This document shows positions 42,958-51,143 of a stretch of 64,000 nucleotides of DNA, piece after piece. Under the pieces are notes generated by a model. That model was not told where the DNA came from. It worked only from the letters and a program-made list of their open reading frames with translations, and ran no database searches. A program made the translations under genes and the position numbers. Location: positions 127,446 through 191,445 of the forward strand of contig NW_022985563.1 of assembly GCF_010093815.1 (NCBI RefSeq), given 5' to 3'. The stretch's first letter is position 1. The number at the start of each line of letters is the position of its first letter. Source of the DNA: Pseudovirgaria hyperparasitica (lineage: Eukaryota; Ascomycota; Dothideomycetes; Acrospermales; Acrospermaceae).

Positions 42958-43986
42958 CTACGTCTTACTCTCGTCATTCGTCTTTCCCTGCTCGACTAAC
43001 TTTCGTCCCGAAGGCTCAAGGTAGGAAGCGAGAAGCTCATCGCATCGCACGGCGCCGAACTTGGAACAGGGGCCCTGGTTCGCAAACGCCCCAACTGGAT
43101 GCTCCAACGAGGTCAAGAGAAAGATAACTGGACCCGTTGCCGATGGAATGTAAAGCTGGATCCTCACCGCACTGGAATAGAGTCTATAGCCTGCCGTTCG
43201 CACTCCTCCCATCCGCAATCGCATCTCGGCTACTAGGCCGGAGTGAAACTCTGAGAGGGCGATGCTGAGTCGCAGCCGGTGTGTTCTCGACACTGTACTT
43301 CTGATCGCAGGTGCGGTGGACCGTGTGGACCTAAGAGCTCGGTATTCGCGTCGGGGGCTTGCGATGAGTGGCGATTGTTGTACCGAGGATACCAATACGA
43401 TCGCGACAGGCATTCGAGTACTGGCGTTCGTATGGCATCGCTCAGCCGGCGCATGATCGACTGTGCATGTCTTACTGCGCATGTTCTGGATTGTGCGACC
43501 TTGTCGTGTGTAGGCGCAATCGCTCCCAGCGCTGTAGTCCCAACGCCGTCCCATTTTTATCGATGCTCTTATGAAGATGCTGCCCGCTCAGAATCTCGCA
43601 ATTGATTTTTAGCCACGGCTGTATTGTCACGGTGGCGCCGGAGGTACGAACGATGCTGCGAGTCGCGGCTGCGGCAGCCTCACCCACGACACATTCTGGT
43701 ATATCACCGATCATGCCGATACTCCGACTGCTCTTGTGCATCTCAGCCAGACTGTCCTCGAATACGATGTCGTACGACTTGATTATGGGTGGCAACTACT
43801 TTAGTTAGCTACAGACTCGAGAGTGTGCAGAGGCAAGGGTGCGACGATACCTTGGCTGTCAGGATCTACTGTTGGGACGACGGGAGGCCTCTGCGGCATA
43901 GCCAGTCGCAGCCAGTCAACAGCAAATGCTTTGTAACATGCGACCGCACTCATGTCGTCGAAAGTGCTGATTAGCCTGGTCCACAC
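42958..43986 (-). CDS. Possible multi-exon orphan gene, unknown function
   Basis: Three blocks on the minus strand look coding. Block 1 (43986 down to about 43876) begins MWTRLISTFDDMSAVACYKA and could splice at an in-phase GTAGAT donor. Block 2 (about 43799-43504) starts LPPIIKSYDIVFEDSLAEMH and includes GATVTIQPWLKINCEILSG. Block 3 ends at 42958 and includes SGLVAEMRLRMGGVRTAGY and RIQLYIPSATGPVIFLLTSL. Their codon choice is even and they lack low complexity. The join between blocks 2 and 3 is unresolved: an alternative frame (from SDAIRTPVLECLSRSYWYPR to SFTPA, stop near 43236) is equally possible. No domain recognised. It may be a lineage-specific gene, or decayed. Confidence 0.35.
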
Positions 43987-45880
43987 GCGTTGAAGACGAC
44001 TTGGTTGTTCGGTTCGGAAAGTTTGATGTTACAAGCCTAGATGGTGCTATTTGGGACCAACAATACGTTGTTTGTTGGATCCGTTTTCGCACTCTTCTAG
44101 TCTTTGAACATGCTGTGGTCGTCGTCGGCTATGACTGGACTCGACGGAAGTCTCGCCGTGTTGTCGTTGGTGGCGGTGGGTCAGCGTCGATGACTCAAAC
44201 GACGTGTGAAATTCTTGGTCGACTCCTGAAACAGTGGCATCAGCACAAGTTCACAGTGTGGCCTCGAGACAGAGACTTACCCGGATGTTCAACGCTCATA
44301 TCGCATGATCGAACACACTGGCCGTCTGCCAACAAGCTACGTGATATCTGCCGTCGACGACGACTGAAGAACCATCTCTATCATATTCAGAATCTCTGCA
44401 AAGATATCAGCTCTTGAATACATGTCTTTTGCTGGCATGTCTGTACTCCACCTGTGTGTCTCGAGTGCATATATGAGCGATTCCACACGTTGGCAGACGC
44501 ATCTCGACATTCATCCGAAATCGACGAAACAAATACCACGCCAGAGCTATGATATCCGTCAATGTGCTCAACCACAAAGTCTCCATCGAAACCAAACCGA
44601 GAAAGGCCATCGCCGCATCGTAGACGTGTCCGTACCCTGCTCGCACCCCGTCAGCACAAAGCTATCATCAATACAACACACTCACATCACATCCCATCCC
44701 ATCCCAATCCTCCAAACCCAAAGCCGAGACGCAAAGTACCTACTCCCCATGAAACCCAGCCGATAGGTACCTCGAAGCGTGCGTACCTACCCAACCCAAG
44801 CCAAACGCAACATACCAAACCACACAATCAAGCCTTCCTCACCTGCCATCAAAAAATCCCGTCAAGCCCCGCAAGCATCCCCCTCATCGTAGCTTACATC
44901 TGCAGTGATGCATGTGTTGCACCATATGATAGTCTGCAGTTGAAGAAAGGAGGACGGAAGGAGAGAGAGAGAGGGAAAGAATGAGAAACGCCTAGTCCTG
45001 CTGAAGATACCTACCTCCCCTGAGCGGCCCCTTTAATCCCCCCGTTATTCCCCTCCGCAGACATCCGGGTGCTCGTCGCGGCGGTGGACGCTGTAGGGCA
45101 TAGCTGGTATAGCTGGCATAGCTAGCTGGCATAGATACCTTCTGGGCGCCCACTACCCCCCTATTTTTCCTCTATGTCCCCCCCAACTCAGCCAGCTAAA
45201 ATCCAACTCGCACGCCAGAAAGAAGGGGAGACACCCTGCTAGAGGCCTGCGACTGTAGCTGCCCTGGCGATTTGTGCCCTGAGGGCCTGGCGGGCTGGTG
45301 GTGGTGCACTTCCTGGCTTGGTGCGCCCCGAGACTTCATAACGACGCGAATCTATGTACAGGGCATGATAATTATTCTCTGCGTCGGACACGCAGGGCAT
45401 TTAGACGTAGAGATGGGCTGCTGAATGTTCACTTTGCACCGACGACGGCATGTGTGCTGCTGAGACGTGGGGATGTTTGTACTGCACGATCCACGGCACA
45501 TGGATGGATGAATGTCAGACACGAACGGTGTGATGGATGATTGTGATATTCATCGTGCTCTGCACCTGTCGATGGGCAAGCGAGCATCTATCTGCGAAAA
45601 CAGAACAAGAACAAGAACAAGAACCGGTATGCCAAACACCATATGCCATGCAACCCAACCGCGCAATGCAACAACAACAACAAAACCCAACCACGCAATG
45701 CATAAACCCAAGACAAGACCAACGCTATGCAATCCAAACCGACCGCTATGCAAAACAAGACACCGACGCAAAATATACAAAATGATGCCCTCCCCTCGTC
45801 TACAACCAACCCACAACGGGACAAGTAGACGATTGAACTGTTCCCGGTGAACAGTGTGTATGTCGAATGAAGAAATCCAG
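43987..45880. other. 1.9 kb gene-poor stretch with simple repeats
   Basis: No gene I can support. A minus-strand frame at 44646-44407 has one hydrophobic segment (TLWLSTLTDIIALAWYLF) and could be a leftover exon of the candidate gene downstream. A plausible splice (44273 donor GTAAGT) exists nearby but cannot be joined into a consistent model. Simple repeats: AGCTGGCATAGCTAG type at 45100-45135, (AAGAAC)n at 45604-45625, CAACAACAAC with CCCAACCNCGCAATGCA repeats at 45650-45705. Confidence 0.4.
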
Positions 45881-45881
45881 C

Positions 45882-46135
45882 GGTATCCTCGGAACGTTTC
45901 GTCTCCTGATTGGATGTGATGGTGGGAGGAGACGAGTGTCTTACTCGATACTTGGATGTGGATGTGAGACTCTATTCAGAGGTACCCTCGGAACACCTCG
46001 TCTCTCGGGATGGTGAGAGACGAGTGTCTTACTCGATACTTGATAGAGAGGGGAATGAACCAGAGGTATCCTCGGAGCGCCTCACTTGACGACGACGATG
46101 ATGATAATGTCAAGTGAGTGTCCTACTCGATGCTT
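45882..46135 (+). repeat. Three tandem hairpin units with covarying stems (candidate structured ncRNA)
   Basis: Three units begin with GGTAYCCTCGGARC at 45882, 45981 and 46065 (spacing 99 and 84 nt) and end with GAGTGTCYTACTCGATRCTTG. Between them each has a perfect inverted repeat: unit 1 TCGTCTCCT/AGGAGACGA (45899-45907/45927-45935), unit 2 CTCGTCTCTC/GAGAGACGAG (45997-46006/46015-46024), unit 3 CTCACTTGAC/GTCAAGTGAG (46081-46090/46109-46118). Stem sequences differ, above all in unit 3, yet pairing is intact; loops (19, 8 and 18 nt) are not conserved. A second small stem, (C)GAGT-GTCYT-ACTC(G), follows in every unit. Strand is inferred from G.T wobble pairs that fit only the + strand RNA. 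It lies 173 bp beyond the stop codon of the C2H2 gene, which is on the other strand. Confidence 0.7.
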
Positions 46136-46308
46136 GAATCATGTGTGGCGGCAGGGTGCAGTGGTGAGGTGAGCAGCAGCAGCTCAGGGACAGGGAAGAC
46201 GGCGAGGGGGGAGGGGGGAAGGCAGCAGTGGCAGCAGTGGCAGCAATGCAAGAGACGGACGAGGCCATGGGGAGAGTGGATGAGAGTGCCTCAACTGGGG
46301 ACCACTCC

Positions 46309-47526
46309 TCACCAAAGGCCCGCCTCCTCGAGCTGCTCGAGCTGCTCGTACTCCCCGAAGTCCTCGGGCTGCCAGAACTGCTCGAATGGCGGCATGTAAG
46401 CCCCAAAGTCAGTCCTAGGCTCAGCAGGAGCAGCAGGGAGATAGGCCTGCTCCTGAGCCTGGGTGGGCTCCAACTGCCCATCATCCCCGAAGAGCTGCTC
46501 GACAGCAGCCCCAGAGTCGGGCACCATCTGCCCATCCTGCCCCCATGGCTGCTGGTCAGCCCCAAAGCCGGGCTGAGGCCCAGGAGCAGCATAGTAATAG
46601 GGCTGCTCCTGGCCCTGGAACTGGCCCTCTAGAGCCGCCGTGGGCCCAAACTGCGGTCCTGCCGCCGGCACAGTCGCAAACTGGCCATCCCAAGCAGGGT
46701 CGTCACCCATACTTGGCTCCTCCATCTGCGGCAGATAGAGGTTTCCCCTCCAGCCTTGCTGCTGGACGAACGCCTCAGGAGGAGGAGTGATGGGAGCCTG
46801 GGGGGCACCCATGGGAAGAGCCCAGGGAGCCGGCCCTGGGAGCTCAGGAAGCGGCTGCTGCACGACTGGCAGCTGCTCCTGTGGCGGCGTGCTGGGCTCC
46901 GTCTGCCGCGCCTGTTTGCGTGCAGCAGCACGCTCTTTGGCAGACGGCTTCTTCTTCTTCTCGCCGTCTGCATTTGCCCTCGCCCTCGGCTTGGGCACGA
47001 TGTCATGCGCCCGGACATGATGTTTGCCCCGGGCATGGTCATCCTTGAAAGTTTCCTGGCAACCAGGCTGCTTGCAAGGGAGGAGCTCGCCGCCATGCTT
47101 GCTCCGCATGTGTGCTTTCACATGCTCCTTCTGTCTCAGGGACAGGCTGCACACATGGCATTTGTATCCCCTGGCGTTCAGGTGAGCACTCATGTAGTGC
47201 TTCCCCTCGCCCTTGATACCACAGGCCTTGCCAGACCTGTAGTTGCAGCCTGGCCACGAGCACACCCAGGGCTTCGGGTGTGTCGGCTGGGACTCGTCCA
47301 GCCTGCACCAGGTGCCTCGCACCTCTGCTGTGTACGCCAGCTTTGGAGCGAGCTCCTCCACTGGGGCAGCCATGCCTGAAAACGAGGGCTGGGATGCAGC
47401 GACACTCGTTTCCCGGCGACTGGATGGTGCTAGAGTGGTGTTGCTAAGCACCGGAAACACGCTCCTTGGAGGGGGGAGGGGGGGGGGGCGTGCAGGTGCT
47501 GTAACAACTTGTCGCGACAGGCTCAC
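46309..47526 (-). CDS. C2H2 zinc-finger protein with Gln/Pro-rich C-terminus
   Basis: A single ORF of 405 aa; an in-frame ATG at 47373 (MAAPVEELAPKLAY) is an alternative start that would remove a Pro/Ser-rich leader. Zinc fingers occupy about 85-180: WVCSWPGCNYRSGKACG with a distant H-x3-H (KHYMSAHLNARG), YKCHVCSLSLRQKEHVKAHM with RSKH, and LPCKQPGCQETFKDDHARGK with HHVRAH. A basic patch (EKKKKPSAKERAAARKQARQ) follows and could be the nuclear localisation signal. Residues 215-405 are rich in Gln, Pro, Ala, Glu and Gly with aromatic residues (YYYAAPGPQPGFG, FEQFWQPEDFGEYEQLEQLE), resembling a transcription activation region. Probably a sequence-specific transcription factor, target unknown. 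It lies isolated in a gene-poor island. Confidence 0.72.
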   Translation of the reverse strand: MSLSRQVVTAPARPPPLPPPRSVFPVLSNTTLAPSSRRETSVAASQPSFSGMAAPVEELAPKLAYTAEVRGTWCRLDESQPTHPKPWVCSWPGCNYRSGKACGIKGEGKHYMSAHLNARGYKCHVCSLSLRQKEHVKAHMRSKHGGELLPCKQPGCQETFKDDHARGKHHVRAHDIVPKPRARANADGEKKKKPSAKERAAARKQARQTEPSTPPQEQLPVVQQPLPELPGPAPWALPMGAPQAPITPPPEAFVQQQGWRGNLYLPQMEEPSMGDDPAWDGQFATVPAAGPQFGPTAALEGQFQGQEQPYYYAAPGPQPGFGADQQPWGQDGQMVPDSGAAVEQLFGDDGQLEPTQAQEQAYLPAAPAEPRTDFGAYMPPFEQFWQPEDFGEYEQLEQLEEAGLW

Positions 47527-47712
47527 TAGCTGCTGTGAGGTCGCAAGTTGGCTTGGTCTCTACAGGTTAAACCTGGTAGATCCCGAGAGGAGGAGGGGGG
47601 GGGAGGAGGAGTCCTGTTTCGGGTGCCCGCTGGATGCTTGACACTAGGACAAGGGAGAGGATACACCTAAAGTGAGGTGTGAAAGAAGAGTAGACTGCTT
47701 CGTGGGCTGTTG

Positions 47713-47734
47713 GACAGACAGGAAACTGTCTGTT
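47713..47734. other. Perfect hairpin with GAAA tetraloop
   Basis: ACAGACAG (47714-47721), loop GAAA, CTGTCTGT (47726-47733): an 8-bp perfect stem, extended by one G.T pair, closed by a GNRA-type loop on the + strand. It lies in the stretch upstream of the C2H2 gene, which also holds the inverted repeat CAGGTT-A-AACCTG at 47565-47577 and purine-rich GGAGGAGG tracts. Confidence 0.45.
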
Positions 47735-47783
47735 GCACTTGAAGCTATTTGTAGAAAGATGTTCACTGAAAGTTGTTGAAGAT

Positions 47784-49060
47784 TTAGATGGAAGGGAGGA
47801 AACAGCACCACACGCACCCTTTTATGAGGACGACCGGAACGTCCTGGAAGGCCAGTACGATCAGGACGACCACCGTAAACAGGACAGTCACCACAACTTG
47901 GGACAATTCCCCCTGAAATCCAGTCTGTGACCACAGAGTACCACGGTCCTCCATCGTCAAATACCCAACACGACGTCGGGGCAACTGAACCTCTACATTT
48001 GCGATATGGATGTGCCAAAGGGACGCAGAGTCCGGATCACATGGAATTTGGATCATTAGAAAGGGAAGAAAAGCGGCATCAAGCTCATCCCTTTTGCAAA
48101 CCGAGACCTCGAGAGTTGCATACTCAATTCCAGTTGATGCATACTGAGCAGCTTCGTGAGTGTCCTGGGGGGAGTTGCGCTAACAAACCAGTCACCAAAA
48201 TCAGGGGCTTAGCAGGACCCTACAACTCTGGTACTGCAAATTTTTCTTCAAGCTACCGGCATTTGGTCGAATCCAATACTACAATGTTCGGTATTGGGAA
48301 TGTAATAGCGTTTGCTATAGGGACAGAGATGGACGTCGACTATCCGCACGCATCCTTCATGCCAGCATATCGACGCAAATCGAGTAGGAGAAAGGATATG
48401 ATAGCAGCCGCGATGGGCATAGCTCAGGGGCTCGACCACATCAGAATGGGCTTTACGGGTTCGTATTGAAAAACGTCCACACAGGGGGGCATGCAGCAGG
48501 CAAGCAGAGTTCTCAGGCTGTACTATTGCACGTATGGGTGTGTTAGGGCAGAACGGGGGCATGGGCAGTGCTTGCGGTGTGTGGATTCGTGATGTGGTAG
48601 CTGGGCAGGAGAAGACTACACGTCTCGAAGGAACCACCAAGCACACACATCAAGAGGCTGCTCAATCTGATGATACGGTCCTCAAGCATCTACAGACTAT
48701 ACACTGTAGCCGCGCAGTGTCTTCAAGAAGCATCGCGTTGATGGCAGAATCTCGCTGCTTGAGAGCCCCCAAGTAGCAGCCTGGCCGACTGGACGCCCCT
48801 ACACCAGACCGGGACTCCGCTAGCAGCCGCATCGATTCTGCACTGTCTACATACAACATCATCTTTCCAAACACCCTCTCCAGATCCCCAACCATGACTG
48901 AATCGAACGTCATAGAATACTTGCTAATGGGTTCTGATGTGGCATATATAGGTCTTCCAACACCCGCAACCCCTGAACGAGCGAGTCGCGCCACGCAAAC
49001 ACGAGCCTCGCTCCTCAGCCATGAATCAACTGCACACCGTTCCAATCCTGCCGCAACCAC
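47784..49060 (-). pseudogene. Decayed gene, possibly of a membrane protein
   Basis: Several minus-strand segments look like former exons. 49060-48662 includes YSMTFDSVMVGDLERVFGKM, ESMRLLAES and ALKQRDSAINAMLLEDTARL. Around 48470-48340 a frame gives KPILMWSSP, a stop, then AMPIAAAIISFLLLDLRRYA. 48056-47784 gives a hydrophobic segment (VVVTVLFTVVVLIVLAFQDV). The order (helical repeats of R-D-S-A type, then hydrophobic helices) is reminiscent of the C-terminal part of fungal CorA-like or ankyrin-associated membrane proteins, but this is only an impression. Stops separate the parts and no splice set reconnects them. It could also be chance. Confidence 0.25.
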
Positions 49061-49847
49061 AGAGCTGCGCTGTATAGGAGCTGTCAGTCATTCAACTGTA
49101 GAAGCGCTCTCTAATATAATAAAGAGAGAGCAGCCAACTTGTCGAGGCATGGTTCTGCCGATCGCGCGAGCTGGTCACAGACAACAGACCGTCCCTCCAG
49201 CAGCTCCACGAGGTCTATCCCCGACATAACCAGCAAGACGACAATGCGACTGAACTCGCGAATCTCTCACAACAAACCCGAGTCCCGAGAAACCCTCACC
49301 GAGTCCCGAGCGCGTATCAACTCCTCCGAACTCCCCTCGGCGCATTTCTCAAACGCGCGCATATTGTCCGACTCCTCCGACCGCCCGCAAGCCCGTGCAA
49401 CTGTCAATTAAAATATCCGAAACACAAAGAATGAGGCGTCAGGGTTCTGTCAGGGTTGCTGCAGAAGACCCTCTCTACCCTGGAGCGCGTGGTGCGCGGG
49501 ATGGTGCTATAGATAGACAAGACTAGACGAGGCAGACATGGGACATACGAGACTGGGCAGGGCAGAAGACGCGACAAACAACGAGAACGGGGATACAAGC
49601 ATTCAGAGCGTGCTCGATAGCGCTCTCAAGAAAACACGGAATATACAAGCAGCGCCAATGCTGTACAGAGCGCAGCATGAAATATGTATTTATATAATAA
49701 AGCCGTCCATAAACTATATACCTGTTTGTCCCAGCATCATGATAATCTTGATATGTCCAGCTATAATACAATCCCATCAAGATCTGCCCTCCAAAAAACC
49801 AAACCCGAATCCCACCTTTCTCACCCCTCATCTCCACGACAATTCGT

Positions 49848-49895
49848 GAAAGCAGGAAAGCAGGAAAGCAGGAAAGCAGGAAAGCAGGAAAGCAG
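49848..49895. repeat. GAAAGCAG octamer array, six perfect copies
   Basis: Six head-to-tail identical copies of an 8-bp unit, 48 bp. Identity of all copies suggests recent expansion. Confidence 0.9.
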
Positions 49896-50170
49896 ATCAT
49901 TAAAGAAATCAGGCACCAACTTCCCCCAGCACCATCACTCCTACAACCCCCCACCCCTCCATAGTGTATAATACATACTTTACAATACCAAACCCCCACA
50001 AGCTTCCCAGCTCAGCTCACCATTTTTTTTTTTTCACTTCTCTAATTTTTCTGGGAAAATTCCTTTTCCTTGGTACTACTAATATATATGTCCCATGTAC
50101 CCATTCCCATGGGTCGTTCGAGTTTGGGGGTGGGGTTGGGCCCAGCTAACTAAACCCTTGCGCCCCAACA

Positions 50171-50240
50171 AGACTACCCTAGACTTCCCTAGACTTCCCC
50201 AGACTACGCCAGACTTCCCTAGACTTCCTTAGACCTCCCC
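50171..50240. repeat. Imperfect AGACTTCCCT decamer array
   Basis: About six to seven degenerate copies of a 10-bp unit (AGACTTCCCT, AGACTTCCCC, AGACTACGCC, AGACTTCCTT, AGACCTCCCC). Confidence 0.8.
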
Positions 50241-50525
50241 GCAGTTTAGAAGGAAAAGGTCCCTTGTGTGTGTGTAACTGTGTGTGTAAGTGTGCGGAAG
50301 GCTGCGGCATGAGTCTCCCCTTGAATAAGAGGGGTGTTTTTGGTAGGGTTTGCACCTTTTTTTTTTTTTTTCTTTCTGAGTACTAAAGTATAGTTAGTGC
50401 CATTTAGCGGACCGATCCGCGCTGCGCCGACGTCTGGGGTCTCTCTTTTTTCTTTGCGGGGGAGTGGGATGCACTCTTTTTTTTTTTTTTTTTTTGGCGC
50501 CTGGTAGGGAGGGAGAGTGATGGTC

Positions 50526-50571
50526 GGGGGATGGGATGGGATGGGATGGGATGGGATGGGATGGGATGGGG
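50526..50571. repeat. GGGAT pentamer array, possible G-quadruplex
   Basis: Eight copies of ATGGG in a row preceded by GGGGG: many evenly spaced G3 runs with 2-nt spacers on the + strand, sufficient for intramolecular G-quadruplex formation. It is not the telomere repeat TTAGGG. Confidence 0.85.
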
Positions 50572-50864
50572 TGTGTGTGGTTTGCACTTTGGAGTTTTGA
50601 AGCTTTTTTGTTTTTTTTTTTGTATTTCGTTTGTATATTGTCTGGCTAGCTAGGTAGCTAGCTAGGTAGGTATATGGGTGGATTGATGGGTCTTGATACG
50701 TGACAGACTGACAGACAGACTGACAGACAGGCCTTGCTGTCAAGAGCTTGCGATCAAGACTGCTCCAATGCGACTTTATTGTCGCCATTATAAAGGGTCA
50801 TGTGTGTATTGTACGTGCTTCATGCCAGACTCTGTCCTTGGAGTGATGATTGCGCATGATGGAC

Positions 50865-50936
50865 TGTCCTGTCCTGTCCAATCCTGTAATGTCTAGTCCC
50901 GTCCTGCCCCGTCCTGCCCCGTCCTGTCCTGTCCTC
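50865..50936. repeat. GTCCT/GCCCC pentamer array
   Basis: Degenerate GTCCT-type pentamers in about a dozen copies (GTCCTGTCCTGTCC, GTCCTGCCCCGTCCTGCCCC, GTCCTGTCCTGTCCT). Confidence 0.75.
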
Positions 50937-51143
50937 TCTCCCAAGTCCCCATAATTAGCACGATGTGACAATCTGCTCAAGGGACGGCGTTTTGAGACGT
51001 CTTACCATTTACCAATATCTCCCATCGCAGGCCCATGTTCCCCGCGACCATACACATCCCGTAAACAAAGGTGCCACTAGTCAACGCATGTAATGTAGGT
51101 AGAGACGTGATGCCGTAAGCCAAACCAAGGCACCCGCTGGCCA

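Larger units (their letters stand above)
49061..51143. other. 2.1 kb gene-free stretch rich in simple repeats
   Basis: No ORF with coding character. It contains an octamer array, decamer and pentamer arrays (listed separately), T-runs of 8-19 bases near 50025, 50360, 50480 and 50610, TAGC/TAGG repeats at 50644-50672 and GACAGACT repeats at 50702-50730. Its 3' end (51080-51143) is the 3' flank of the Ntr1 gene. Confidence 0.55.

Noticed and set aside
45604-45705. Possible CRISPR-like or regularly spaced array
   Set aside because: Short AAGAAC and CAA simple repeats without spacers of regular length; eukaryotic sequence.
46063-46145. Hammerhead or twister ribozyme in the hairpin units
   Set aside because: The conserved core nucleotides (CUGAUGA, GAAA with a cleavage triplet) are not present in the needed arrangement.
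46228-47379. Long + strand frames opposite the C2H2 gene
   Set aside because: Shadow frames of a GC-rich coding region; the minus strand has the zinc-finger motifs.
50526-50571. Possible internal telomere repeat
   Set aside because: The unit is GGGAT, not TTAGGG, and it lies between ordinary simple repeats.
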